A program made the position numbers and the translations under genes. Source: Mesocentrotus franciscanus (Eukaryota; Echinodermata; Echinoidea; Camarodonta; Strongylocentrotidae). From it: a DNA stretch of 64,000 nucleotides. Location of the stretch: NCBI GenBank assembly GCA_037976565.1, contig CP137675.1:29191637-29255636 (forward strand), in the 5' to 3' direction. The notes under the pieces are model-generated. The model saw nothing but the letters and a program-made list of their open reading frames with translations, was not told the origin of the DNA and did not search any database. The stretch's first letter is position 1, and each line of letters starts with the position of its first letter. This document shows, piece after piece, positions 47,365 through 59,523 of this stretch.

Positions 47365-47758
47365 TGCATGTTCCCGCCTTTTTCTTTTTCGCCTTTTACT
47401 GTTTCTTTGTCCTTACTCTTTTTCTGTATTGTTTCTTTTTCCTTATATTTATCTTCATCATTCTTTTTTTTTCTCTTTTCTTTTTTTTTCCTCCTGTTTT
47501 TCTGTTTCTCTTTTCCTTTTTATCCTTCTTCATCTTTTCCATTGATGCTTTTATGATTTGTTTTCTTTATATCACTCTTTTTACTTCTCTCTTCCTTTTT
47601 TCCTTTTCTTTTTTCTTTGACATATCCTCCTTCATTTTAATGTATCTGTTGTTTTTATCCGTTTGTTATTATTATCTTTATCTTCATCTTTATGTTTATC
47701 TATATCTTTCTCTCTCTCTCTCTCTCTCCCTCTTTCTCTTTCTCTTGTATTATGCTAG
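47365..47758. repeat. Pyrimidine-rich low-complexity tract
   Basis: About 390 bp dominated by CTTTTT, TTCTTT and, at the end, (CT)n. The long Phe/Leu/Ser frames are artefacts. Confidence 0.8.
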
Positions 47759-48158
47759 GTGAATGACCATACTAAATGGTTGAAAGACAATTTCAGCGTT
47801 GCTATAAACGGATATTCAACGTAGCTTAACATATTCAAAGGATAGCCGTGAGCAGGTGGTAAGCTTATTTATCGTAACTTTCAGGATATTCTTTGTCTTG
47901 GGAAATCAAATGAAAGTTTGCTATTGATTTACTTTTCAACGAAAGACCCTTTCCCAAGAGATAAAGTACTGCCATAACAAAACTTTGATTAATACTAAAT
48001 AAAAGCCCAGAGAGAATTTGTGTCAATTGTGTCACTCCAATCCTTTGCTTTTTAATTGGAGTTCAGAGCTGTCATGATCATGAGTATGTAGGCACGCTAA
48101 ATATGTCACGTGACTTGATTCTATAAACTCAAGTCAGTAGACTACTTGCATTGTAGAG

Positions 48159-48440
48159 GTGTCGTGGTCGACTGGATACGTCGCCGGACTGTCGATCACA
48201 AGGTCCGCGGTTCGAGTCCCGCCGCGGCACTAATGTCCTTTGGCAAGACATTGATCTGCGTTTGCCACACTCCACCCAGGTGAGGTAAATGGGGACCTGG
48301 TAGGAATTTATTCCTTGAAATAATAATTATCCTGTTTAGCACTGCTAAAGCCAGGGTAATTATGCTGCATTATTGTAAAGCGCTTAGAGACTTCTGATAA
48401 AGTAAGTGTTAGGCGCTATATAAGCAAATATAATTATCAA
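48159..48440 (+). mobile_element. tRNA-derived SINE, plus-strand copy
   Basis: The head (48159-48230) can fold as a tRNA: acceptor ends GTGTCGT and GCGGCAC pair with wobbles, an A-box-like TGGTCGACTGGATACG is present, and the B box GGTTCGAGTCC matches the RNA polymerase III consensus. The body follows with TAATGTCCTTTGGCAAGAC, CCACACTCCACCCAGGTGAG, and AAGCGCTTAGAGACTTCTGA, ending in GCGCTATATAAGCAAATATA. A second copy in reverse lies at 59524-59800, so it is a repeat family and not a single tRNA gene. Confidence 0.85.
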
Positions 48441-49177
48441 TTATCGTTTTATTCTCTATACGTTTCCTAAAGCAGCTAAATGAACTATGAAAATTATGAA
48501 GATGAAGATGTAATGATGATGATGACAAAGATGATGATGGTGGTGATGATGGTGGTGGTGGTGATACAATATAACGTGTATGTCCGCATTCATTTTTTCT
48601 GCCATTTGATATCGTCTTTTTATTATAACAATTAGAAAATCCATAACTATCATGAGGCTATGAGTAAACGATTTCTTGCCTTTATCATGTGAAAAAGAGA
48701 GAATAGTTTAATATTATCACCTGGAGCCAAAGTAGAATAAAGAAAAATATGCAGACTAATAATTTATTAATTCCGTTTTGCGTCTTTAAAATAATTGTCT
48801 CCATCGATTGTTTTAATGTATTTAGTGTAATGGCTCCTGTCTTTTATTTCATAATGTATTGCTATCAGCATGATCAGGTAACATGAGAATCGTCCCCCGG
48901 GCAAGACGCCAAGCTAAAATCTTTGGAAAATGCATTTGGAAAGAGCTAATTATTGCTTCTAAGAATATCATTAAAATATACACTGAAATGCCTCAAACGT
49001 AGAATCGTTGACGATGATGATGATGATGAACTATTATTTCCACGTGAACGAATTGTCTTTCACGATTACACTTTTCATATCTCTCTCACTCCCTCTCTCT
49101 CTCTCTCTCCCCCTTTGTCTATCTTCTCCATGCTTTGGTCATATCTCTTGCATACTTTTTCTTTAGGATTTAGACTA
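48441..49177. other. Intergenic sequence, no gene seen
   Basis: Contains a (GAT/GGT)n stretch at about 48500-48562, which gives a poly-His frame on the minus strand, and a short (CT)n at about 49080-49110. Confidence 0.5.
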
Positions 49178-49179
49178 TA

Positions 49180-50197
49180 CAGTGCGTATAAAAAAAGTAT
49201 ACCCAACTTTGGTGGATTCCCATTTCAAAAAGTGATGTAAAAGTCCTCTTGTACCAAATTTGGGGTGAGGCAATGAAAGTGGGTCAAAAACTTTTACGCA
49301 ATGTTATTTCAGTCCGAAAACGATTGCTGTCTTATTCGCATTGATTTTTATTCTTAAAATTGAAAGGTCATTTAAAGTGACTCGGTAACATTGCCTCAGA
49401 TTCTGAAACAAAATCGTGGATTTAGCTCATGCTGCAATCATAATTATGTAGTGTTATAAAAAACCGTTAGGAAAACGATAAATGAAATTTCGATTTCCAA
49501 TCATAAATATCTTGATAATCAGACAGGCGATCGGCTTGTCAAAGTCATGGGATTCCTGACTGACCTAAAGGTTTATAATTATGATTGCAGCATGAGCTAA
49601 ACCAGGATTTTGTTTCAAAATCTGAGGCAATGTTACCGAGTCACTTTAAAGGTATTACAAAGTTTTGGTATGGGGTCATGAATTTGGTTCAAATGAACAT
49701 ATTGGAAGCATATGCGATTTTACAATATTCAATGATCGTTGTCGCGGTTGAAATCGAGTCTAAAGTGATGAAATTGTAAATAATAAACTCTTTATGTTTT
49801 ATAGCGCCCTCTCAAGACTGATATTACGTTAGCTTTCAAACAATGTTTCTTGACTACAATCGACCAATTTGTTATTCCCGTTTGGAAATTATACATCAAA
49901 ACTGCATATTCTGAGATTTTTATGGTCGCAGCAACCATAGAATGGCCTTGAGCGTTATTTGAAATATTTGAAATTTACCGGGAGCACCGGTAAATTTTGG
50001 TTATTCAATTTGCTCGAAAGCAGAAGTGTTTTAGGGGCTGAATTTTTTAGTGCTTATAATACATCCACAGGGGCATCCAAATATATCAAAAATTTAAAGA
50101 ATTACTATCCATCCAATTTCAAAATTTCCCAAAACTTTGCATTACCTTTAAGAATCAAGAAAAGACTCATTTACAAGCAATATTTTCACTTTCTCTC

Positions 50198-50232
<35 letters not shown>

Positions 50233-50235
50233 TTT

Positions 50236-50272
<37 letters not shown>

Positions 50273-50525
50273 TTTCCCCCTCTTTTTTCTTCTCTCTCTC
50301 TCTCTTTCTGTCTCTGTCTCTCCCCTCTCTCCCTCTCCCTCTCTATCTTTTGGATCACTTTAAAAATGACACAGAGAGGCATAACACAAAATTGAACTTT
50401 CAAAAGGATTTACAGACCAAAGTAACATATGCATATAGCCTGATGACTCATATTTAGTGTATCAGTCACATAGATTATGACTTTTTAATTTTTTCAAAGT
50501 TGGGTTTTTCTTTTTATGCGCACTG
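49180..50525. mobile_element. 1346 bp TA-flanked element with CAGTGCG ends (Tc1/mariner-like, non-autonomous)
   Basis: The left end CAGTGCGTATAAAAAAAG, then CCCAACTTTG, is mirrored by CAAAGTTGGG, then CTTTTTATGCGCACTG, at the right end. TA lies on both sides (49178-49179 and 50526-50527). CAGTGCG ends and TA duplication are typical of Tc1/mariner elements. No transposase is encoded. It contains the nested 280 bp palindrome at 49371-49650, and a (CT)n run at 50190-50345. Confidence 0.85.
49371..49650. mobile_element. 280 bp palindromic MITE nested in the TA-flanked element
   Basis: The left arm starts TTTAAAGTGACTCGGTAACA and the right arm ends with its exact complement. The arms match over about 75 bp (TTGCCTCAGATTCTG, TTTAGCTCATGCTGCAATCA and so on), with a spacer of about 125 bp. 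The related repeat at 34725-35126 matches sequence starting just after this MITE, so the MITE is a separate insertion. Confidence 0.85.
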
Positions 50526-50527
50526 TA

Positions 50528-51230
50528 CTTAGACTTTTAAGCCAGAGCGCAACATTATGATTAAAGTGTACAAATCATCTAAAAGAATAATGTACAAAAC
50601 CAACCTAAAAAACAAAAACGCCACCTGGCTTTCTATGGGCAAACGGATAAGGGGTTTGAAAAAATAAGGAATAACATAAAACGGCGCAGATAGACGTCTT
50701 TGGTCGGACCTGTCGGTCAGATTCCGATTCCGTGCGGGTCCTATTTTATGCGGGTGCGTACGGTACGGTTTCGTCGAGTAGTCTACTTATCAGTCGCTTT
50801 TATTCTGCTCGAGAGTGTATTTAAATTTGAAAACCTCTTTACAGAATTACTATTTGAAGCTCATATCTTAAATGTGGTATTACGACATGGAACCACTTAC
50901 GTATACACAACAAAATATTGTTTGGTAATTTGGTACACTTTAAATACCAAATATAGGCGTATGGAGCGGAGAAGGGGAGGGCTGAGTGTGCTGCAGCCCC
51001 CTTCCCTTTCCCACAACTTTGAAGACCAATAATCTGTCACCGCCTTACTATTCTTTCCGTATTTCATCTTTTTTTTCCCTTGTTTAATCTTGATGACACA
51101 ATTTGATGCCCTCTCTAATAATGTGTCACGCTTTTGTCGCTTGTATTTGTTTCTTCTCCAAATTATAATACAAGAAATAGCCGATTCAACTTTAACTTAC
51201 CGAAAGAGTAGGTAGTATTGGAAATTCGTG
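50528..51230. other. Intergenic sequence, no confirmed gene
   Basis: A 110-codon frame at 50700-51032 has no recognisable domain or splice sites; I leave it as non-coding. Confidence 0.45.
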
Positions 51231-51840
51231 TTATTACATTGCCATAAAACATTATAATTCCCTTCCTAATGATATAAAGGAAATAGTAAACTTTGCTCAT
51301 TTTAAGAGGAAATTAAAGGAATACCTAACACTTGAGAGTCAGAGGAGAGAAGCGAATGACATGTTATATGATTGATATAGCCTGAATACAGAATTTTGTT
51401 TTCTTCTGCCGGTGAATACTTTTTAATTTTGTATATACTTATGTTTTTGTTCGTTATAGAAATTCAACATATTCATCATTATTTTCATCTTCTTCTTTCT
51501 CCTCCTCCTCCTCCTCCTTCTCCTCCTCTTTTTCTTCTTCTCCTTCTTCTTTTTCTTCTTGTACTTATTATCATTTCTATCATCAGTTTAATGTTATTAT
51601 TATTATTATCTTAATTATTATCTATCTTTAATAAGTTTTTTTTCTTCTTATCTGTCTGTAAATATTACTATTTTTAACTTATTAATTTTGTACATGTATG
51701 TCGGGGACCCCACTGGAAATAAGCTCTCGAGCTTTCGTGGGTTATCCTGTTCAGGCTGACTTAATTTTGATCTGTTATTCTTGTATATTGTTGTATGTTG
51801 GAAGCTTGACGAATAAAAATCAATCAATCAATCAAAAAGT
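51231..51840 (+). mobile_element. 5'-truncated LINE: C-terminus of ORF2 plus 3' UTR
   Basis: The frame starting near 51240 reads HYNSLPNDIKEIVNFAHFKR and KLKEYLTLESQRREANDMLY before TGA (51373-51375). The pattern W/YNSLP..I......FKRKLKEYL is the usual C-terminal end of jockey-superfamily LINE proteins. The 3' UTR has a hairpin (AAGCT, CTCG, AGCTT) within a GGGGACCCCACTGGAA ... GGGTTATCC context, and the copy ends in an (AATC)n tail at about 51816-51835. The reverse transcriptase domain itself is missing. Confidence 0.75.
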
Positions 51841-51875
51841 GGAATTTGAAATATTGGGAAGATAACTTACACCCC

Positions 51876-51938
<63 letters not shown>
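51876..51938. repeat. (A)n followed by (TA)n
   Basis: Seventeen A residues run into about 23 TA units. It lies shortly after the LINE tail but with about 35 bp of other sequence between. Confidence 0.95.
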
Positions 51939-51943
<5 letters not shown>

Positions 51944-53339
51944 CAGATGGGATGGGTGATGCTTGACGAACAACGATTAAAAAGACAAAAAAACTTTCAA
52001 GAATTTTTCAAGATAGCTGTAAAATTATAAACAATAAGTTAACATTCATTATTACAACATCCATTTAACGAAGTGCGAGGAAACAATCTGAAACTTGATT
52101 GTGTGGAATTAGGTAGAAAGTGCCCTAGTTGACGATTTCGCTTTGATGTTAGGGCAATTATGTTTTCAGTTTTCCTCAACCTATTTCGTTGAATATTTGG
52201 ACTTTACTTTATTTACGCCCAGACATGAAAAAGGTCATCGGTCCATAATTGATTATTTTCTTATACAAGTTACAGAATCTATCTCCTTATTTCGCCCTTA
52301 GCTACATTCAGAAACAGAAATTAATTGTATTACTATACACCTGGTATATAAACCATTATAGAACTACAAATAAATAATTATGAACATTCTTTAATTAATT
52401 GAATAATAACTTCCCCTGTAGCTACAGAGTGTAACACATTTGTATTCTTTAAAGTTGATTGTTTGAACTAAATTTGATTACAAAACTTATAACATACACT
52501 AAAAGTAACACTTGATTGAGTTCATGTTATTTCATTTTCTTTGACACCATTTTTGACAGCAAAAATATTCCTTTCGTCCTGCAAGACTCAATTTACTTTA
52601 GACAAATTGTCTTGTATATTTAATAGACTTAATATCTATATTGCTTTTTGAAAGCTGATCGAGGAGAATTCACATTGAACTTGAAATGCTCTGAAAATGT
52701 AAAATAAACAGTTTTAAGCATAATCTAAACTTCACCTGATGCAGAAGCTTTGAATTTGACAACCGCAATTTTGTATGCCGGTGTGTAATTATATGTACCA
52801 TTGTATTATTGTATCTTCTTTGTCCCTTTTTTGTGTGTAATTTTTTAGGATCATCTACATATAAGTTTATGTAACTTTGTTGATGATCCAACCACTTCGT
52901 AATTTCCTTTAGTGTAATTTCTATTTTTGGCTTATCTATGTTTGCAAGAAATATTTATTTTATTCTTTGCCGTTGTATGTTTTTATGTAGTAGAATAGTA
53001 GTAGAATGGTTTTATAAGAACAACTGCAAAATGGTAGCCCGAGAGCTAAATTACATTGCAGGTTTTACAAGCTCAGGTTTAAAAAACATTTCAACAAAAC
53101 TTAGATATAGACAATTACAAATAATACACAGTAAAATAGATCACAACTTATAATTACATAATTGCAAACAAATTGGTGTACATTATTTTTGTAATCATTG
53201 TTAAGTGAGGAATATTCATATTTTAAATAGAAATGAGGCTGATTAAATGATTTTATGATAAGTAAATACTGAAGATTTTTTTGATTTCGAACCTTAATAA
53301 ACTGCAAATTGAATGCCTATTCATAATGCTACTCGATAA
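51939..53339. other. Intergenic sequence, no gene seen
   Basis: AT-rich; short frames only, none recognisable. Confidence 0.5.
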
Positions 53340-53542
53340 CCCTTACAAAAAAAGTATCATGGTAACCATGGCTCTTCCGTCCAAACTACCATCCACCACG
53401 GCAACCATGGCAATCATGGCACCAAACAATGAAATACATAGCTATGTTTATCATTGCTTGAAACCACGGCAACCATGGTCACCATGGCGGATGGCAACTT
53501 GGACAAAAAAACCACGGCCACCATGGCATCTTTTTATAAGGG
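53340..53542. mobile_element. 203 bp CCATGG-rich palindromic MITE
   Basis: The left arm reads CCCTTACAAAAAAAGTATCA, then TGGTAACCATGGCTCTTCCG and TCCAAACTACCATCC. The right arm on the minus strand reads CCCTTATAAAAAGATGCCAT, then GTCCAAGTTGCCATCC. The centre is near 53440. The solo half at 2324-2395 is from the same family. Frames through it (a Thr/Met-rich one on the plus strand) are artefacts. Confidence 0.8.
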
Positions 53543-54131
53543 AAAGTAATTCAACACAGTCAACCACAATATATGAGGATTTACCATAGAAAATAATTAA
53601 ACGATACTGAAAGAGAGAGAAAGTGTCAGGGAGAGAACAATTCCAAGAGAGAGGGTTGAGTTAGAAAAAAAGAAAGAGGAAGAATGCAGAATACAGAGAG
53701 AGATCGAGAGAGATATATATAGAGGGAGTGCTATGAGAAGAATGAAACAGATGGAACTGCGAAGACATGGAGAAGAAGAATGATGATAAAAGTAAGACGA
53801 TAAAAAGAAAGCGGTTAGAAATTTCAAATTTTCCTTTACAGAGAATAACAGTACAATTTACCAATTATACATGACTAAGATAATAACATAATATATGCGC
53901 AAAACTTTAAATATGTAAAGAGATAGAATTTACATGGGAACGTGCGTAACTATAAGAGAGAGATTCACTAGTTAGTCAGTTAAAAACACAGGTTTTCTAT
54001 TCATTAAAATGTGGATTACTTGCACTAATCTTTATACATTGATAAGTATACGGTAGAGTACGTAGTACCACTAAAGACAGAAAAGGCATACAATTTGAAT
54101 AAGAGTTATGAAATCGGGCAGGAATCAAGGG
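53543..54131. other. Intergenic sequence, no gene seen
   Basis: Purine-rich (GAGA) from 53605 to 53800, then AT-rich. Confidence 0.5.
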
Positions 54132-55625
54132 AATTTATGCATTGTTCAGTAACTTGGTGAGATATGGGACTGGGCTTTTCCTGTAACGTTCTGTTTTAGA
54201 CTTTGGTTCTATACAAATACGTGGTTTCCGTGTGTTTCTTGTGCAGACGTTTAGTTCAAACCAGTTTGATCGGTCGAATTTGAGGGCTTTCTGTGCGAAC
54301 TTGAGACATAGCTCTTCTCGGCGAGCATGGAGAGTTTGAAGCTTTGTCACTGATAGGGCATTTGGATAGGATGTGTAATGTCTACCTAGGATAATTCTTA
54401 ATGCCCGTTTTTGGACGTTTTCGATCTTGTTGGACTGGGCGATGGTCAATGCTCCGTTCCAGGCAGGGCAGGCATACTAGAGGAGTGGTCTAACAAATCC
54501 TATGTAAACTGTAACGAGGTCGCTGGTGGGGAGATAGAAGGCTTTCAGGGATCTTAACATGTAAATGCGGCGGTTAGCACGAGAAACCGTCTCCGAAACC
54601 TGGACGTTCCACTTCAAGGTATCTTCAAGGGTTACTCAAGTATTTTTACACTGTTAACCTCCTTCAGGGGGACGTTATCTATATGTACACTTAACGGGGT
54701 AGTTGGACTTTACTGAAGGACAATCGCATGATTGAAAACTTCTTGGTGTTAAGTTTAACGTAATTACTCGTGCACCAATCCTCTACAGTGGATAGTGAAC
54801 GGGATATTTCAAGTGGCTGGTTGCGTGCATCGTTGGAGACGGCAATGGACATGTCGTCAACGTACTTCCAGTGACTCACTGCTGAAAAATCTCGCATGAC
54901 ATCATCAATAAGGGCCAGGAATACAATAGGATCTAGGCGTGTGCCCTGTGGGACGCCAGCATGAATCCTCTTCCAGGGCGAAAGTGCACCATGGTATCGA
55001 ACACAGGTCTCGCGGTCGGTCAGGAAATCGCAGATCCAAGGAATAATCGAATGGCGAGCACCAAGATCAATAAGCTTCTTAATTGCGATAGTGTGTTTGA
55101 CCCGATCGAAAGCCTTGCTGAAGTCAGTGCATACAACGGTAATGGCAGTTCTTGGTGCCTCAGCTGATTCAGCAAGGTAGTTGATTAGGTCGACGATGCA
55201 CATGGTAGTTGAAAGGCAAGGTCTGCTTCCATATTGGTTCTCGTCCAAATGAGGGTTGACGTCGCGTAACAGAAGCTGGTTATAAACAACTCAGCGATTT
55301 TGGAAAAGTGATCGGTTAACCGCGGTTAGGGATATAGGTCTCAGTTTATCCAAAGTTGCAGATGTAGTACCTTTTGGGATGGGGACAATTATTGCCTGTT
55401 TCCACTGGGTTGGGACCTTGTTATGTTGATAGGATGCATTCAGTATCCCAGACAGGGGGATTGAGAGTTCGCAAGCAAATTCCCGAACGAGGCGTCCAGG
55501 AATGCCATCGGGGCCGCTTGACTTGCCAGGCTTGATCTTCTTCAATTCACTCATGACTTCCCATGGTTGAACATGTGGGGACGGTGTTGGGGCTGGAAGG
55601 TATGATGGTAGGTCTCTCAAATGGA
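54132..55625 (-). pseudogene. Decayed LINE reverse transcriptase (CR1/L2-like), 5'-truncated
   Basis: On the minus strand, in order: LKKIKPGKSSGPDGIPGRLV and VPTQWKQAIIVPIPKG (RT domain start, 55291-55620); VCTDFSKAFDRVKH (motif A), AGVPQGTRLDP (motif B, with D where G is usual) and YVDDMSI (motif C, a YADD variant) in 54691-55248; then YACPAWNGAL...NKIENVQKRALRIILG and the C-terminus ending KLLNNA with TAA at 54132-54134. The reading frame is broken between these parts, and a TAG replaces the usual glutamate just before YACPAW (about 54478). The endonuclease domain is absent. It is a dead 5'-truncated copy. The clade is judged only from motif style. Confidence 0.88.
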
Positions 55626-55984
55626 GTTCGGGGATATCAGCGTTAACATTACTTTATAATTATTTATTATTATGAAAGTGGTGAATAAATTCAATTCAAT
55701 TCAAAATAACGAGAGGGAGGGGTGGGGGGTTACCTCAAATAAAGTATACGGTTGAAGCAGGATAGCTTATGGTGCTGCTGTCAGTGGCATAGCATGGGTA
55801 CTTCCATATACAGGGCACTGACGTCATGGGGATGGAGGAAAGGGCTGAAATGTATATTGACAAGACCACGAATTAGGGAGAGCCGGGTGCACGCGGGAGG
55901 AGGTCTTGATATCTTTATTTATTTTTATTTTTTTCATCCACTTTTCCTTTCGCCATTATTTTCTTTCTCTCGATCTTATTTTGT

Positions 55985-56033
55985 TCTGTATTTAGCGCCT
56001 TGAGTAAGTTATTAGATAAGTGCACTTTATAAG

Positions 56034-56064
<31 letters not shown>
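55985..56064 (+). repeat. LINE/SINE-type 3' tail with (TTA)n
   Basis: TTAGCGCCTTGAGTAAGTT, then GTGCACTTTATAAGTATTTA, runs into (TTA)n. The AGCGC...TATAA-A(T/G) ending is the same style as the tail of the SINE at 48159-48440. No head or coding part is seen upstream. Confidence 0.55.
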
Positions 56065-58916
56065 AGAACAAATAGGTTCACGTTGAACATCCTCCGTCAT
56101 ATACAAATGATAATTAAAGCACTATAGTGAAAAAGAGAACTCTCAAGGATTTTTATTTCAATCGTTTTGATTATATATATATATATATATATATTTCTCT
56201 CTCCATCTCTCTCTCTTTCTCTCTCTCTCCATCTGTCTGTCTCAGTATCCTGACCAAACTCGATCGGTGGAGGCAGACATGTCCCCGTACCCGCGCAGCA
56301 GCAGCATCTCTCGCATTTCTATTCCCTGCATGCAGTTGTCGTTTGGTTGTTGATAATGTTGGCATATATTTATATGGAAGTATTCCCCTCGTCCCTGCAC
56401 CACTTTCAATCTCATTACTACGCCCATAGAATAGAATAATTAATAAATCACATGTCTCGGTAAACAGTATTTTAGTTGTTAAACCTGCCCATTCCCCAAG
56501 GTCTGTAGACTGTAGAAAGCCCGTTTAAATTGCACCAAAGTTAATCATTTTGGCAGCAGGGTTTACAATCAAATTTGTGATTTCGTGACAAGAATGTCGG
56601 AAGCATATATTCAAGGTGAAGAATGGCAACATAATCTAGATGAAGGCAGGATTATACATCACGATTGAGAAAGTATCACATATTCTGAGTAAGACCCCAC
56701 GGCAGAAGATGTTGAGGAGAAAAGAAGAAATTAATGATTTTTTGTACACGACAAACGAGAGAGTTGTCCGTGACTATGTGACAATCCATTGACCAGATTG
56801 TCAGATTGAGATTTTTTTTTTATTTTTTTTTTTTGATATTTGTGTTTTTATTGGACAATCAAAAGAAATCATAAATATTTACAAATAATTTACATAATTA
56901 GGAACAAATTCACTAAACAGAATAAAACAATAACAATAAAATAAAGTAAGTGGTACAAATAAACCCCCAAAAAAAAGGCAGAAAATTAAAAGATTCTCCC
57001 ACATGTCATGATTTCATATTTCAAACATTCATAACATTCCTATTCTTTTTGCGATTTATTGCAGACTTTCTCCATTATGTTTCTCTTCTTTCTGCTGCTT
57101 TTAAAAGGAACTTATTTCAAAGATCGAGTGCCCTTTAAGTGCCAGAGAGAGTTTTCTTTTATATTTAGCCATTAGTATCATCTGTAATTCACCAAGATAG
57201 CTCTTAAACCACCATCTAGTCAGGATATTTTCATGATAATTATCCGATGAGTGATTTTACAAAGACTGCAAATATTTCCTCAGCTGTGGAGGTAAATCTT
57301 TTCCACCTGAATTAAGTAAGAAGACCATTTCAAAGTTCATGGCATTTCATTCATCTTTTAAATTTAACACTCCTCGCAGTAAGCAGGTAAGAAGATATTG
57401 GGTGGTACCCAAGTTGGGCTTGATAATTTTTTTTGTAAAGCCTGCTGTAAGATGTATTAGGGACTTAATGTAGCGTAATGCATACGGCAGACAAGATTAC
57501 AGCGTACCATCGTCAGATGGTTAGACAGTCAATTACAGACGCTTTCGACTTCGATGAAATATTAAAAGAAAGAAATGAAAAATTTAGCTTTTAAGGCGAG
57601 ATCTACAATTACGGAAAGACCCCGAGCAGATTATTATTGCCCTATCTTTACAGAAGAGACGGAGCGCGCATATTGCGGTTTAAAATGAGAAGGTAGAGGA
57701 CTATTCGAATGTCATGTATTTAGTGAAATGAACCTTCGAGGCAGCTTCTAAAGATTAATTTCTGAAGAGGACGAGATGAATTGATAATCTTGCTCGATAC
57801 AAGGGATAAGATAAAGAAATTCTGTATCCTAGAAATGTTAATGTATTCAATGGATAAACTGTCCCCGTTTTACTGATTTATTAACAGTTCATGAAACAAT
57901 AGAAGTCCCCCAAAAAATCAGAAGGAGAAAGTCACACAAAGACTAGAGATATTCCTCTTTGAGCTGGTGAAAAACCAAGATCACGGTACGTTATAAAAGG
58001 CTTTCCTCTCAGAAATTGGCGATATCAGGATGATAAGAGTATATGTAACAATTATTAATGTTTGTGACCGTTAAATTGCTATTTATTCCTTTAAAGTGTA
58101 GGAAAAACACATGGATTTGATAGGTGCATAAGAATCTTGCAACGGGGTGCACTAACGTCCCTTCCTTTTTACGGGGCATTGCGCACTCGGGGTAGTTGAG
58201 GAAAGTTATATTGTGCTATAAGTGCACATCCATATTACTTTTGCTTCAGGTACCCTACTTTCTTCTTCTTCTTCTTCAAAGGTTATGCAGCCTATCAGAA
58301 TGACTTTTTTTTTTCTTCTTTTTCTTCTTCTCCGTCTTTTTCTGCTTCTTCTTTTCTTCTTTACCTAGGATTTTCTCAAGGTGCCTTTGAAGAATTTGAA
58401 AAAAAGTAAGTCAGCACAAAGATTGATCTTTCCAAAGTTTCTCAATATTCGTATTTACTTGAGCTGTTGATTCGTAATCCGAGACGACGCCCTTTCTCGG
58501 ATGCTCTCTAACGGATTATTATTATTTTCTTTAAAGAATCTCAAAGAAATTCATATTTCCACATTGACTCCCGTTTCGTTGTCATTATGGGAAATTCGAG
58601 AATTAGTCGTTGCACACATTGCAAGCCATCATAAGACTTTGGCTTACTTTTTGCATCATATCCCCTTTTCCACCAAGTATAGTAGTTGTCGTACTTATGA
58701 AAAACAAGGATTTTCCTTCAAACTTTTTTTTTCAGGAACAAACAAATCATAGCATTTGTCTCTTCTTGTTGTTTTCAGTTGTACTGAATACTGCAACATT
58801 CTCTGTTCCAAACTAGAACAAAGAACGTCACAATACGTTTATTTTTAAAGATGTTTAGGCATTATTTTGTTTCACTGGAAATCAATAAGTCTATATAATT
58901 TAACGGCCGATCGGTC

Positions 58917-58917
<1 letters not shown>
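56065..58917. other. Intergenic sequence, no confirmed gene
   Basis: Contains a (TA)n-(CT)n run at 56174-56240 and TTC-rich patches near 58258-58355. Otherwise AT-rich with no recognisable frame. Confidence 0.5.
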
Positions 58918-58982
<65 letters not shown>

Positions 58983-59038
58983 TACTTCTACTACTACTTC
59001 GACTTCTACTACTTCTACGACGATGAGGACAACTACTG

Positions 59039-59089
<51 letters not shown>

Positions 59090-59150
59090 TGTCTACTACT
59101 ACACTTACTTCTACTACTACTACTAGTACTGCTACCAATACTACTATTCA
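58918..59150. repeat. (ACT)n trinucleotide microsatellite
   Basis: ACT/TACT units with interruptions over about 230 bp. The poly-Thr, poly-Ser and poly-Val frames are artefacts. It grades into the tandem unit that flanks the 4 kb element. Confidence 0.95.
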
Positions 59151-59523
59151 ATCACTGCGACAAGTATCACTATGAGTACTATGAATATTACTAGTACTCA
59201 CTGGCGTACTGGTGGGGGCTTGGGGGGCTAGCGCCCCCAAATAAAATTAAACCATGACTTATTTTCAATTCCATACAAGTGATTAATAAATGTTCGTGAT
59301 ATATCACATGATTTTCAACAAAATGCGCGGTTCTCCATTTTTGTTGCAAACTGACACATTCCCAAATAGCCAGGAAGAGCAAAATGTTCTTTTTTTATAT
59401 GGGCCTTAATTGGTGTCCACTAACAGTAATACTAGTACTAGTAGATAACCGTATATCCAGTTTAGCGAAAAGTCTGGATACCCGTATGTCCGGCCTAGAG
59501 TAGAGCTTATATATCGCGGCAGC

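Noticed and set aside
48159..48230. Stand-alone tRNA gene
   Set aside because: The same head with its body occurs in reverse at 59524-59800, and the head has several wobble pairs; it is a SINE head.
50700..51032. 110-codon plus-strand frame
   Set aside because: No recognisable domain, no codon or splice support; left as chance.
58369..58405. Tiny exon-like segment between TACCTAG and AAA|GTAAGT
   Set aside because: Too short and in low-complexity sequence; no neighbouring exon.
58867..59175. Poly-Thr, poly-Ser and poly-Val frames
   Set aside because: Translation of the (ACT)n microsatellite.
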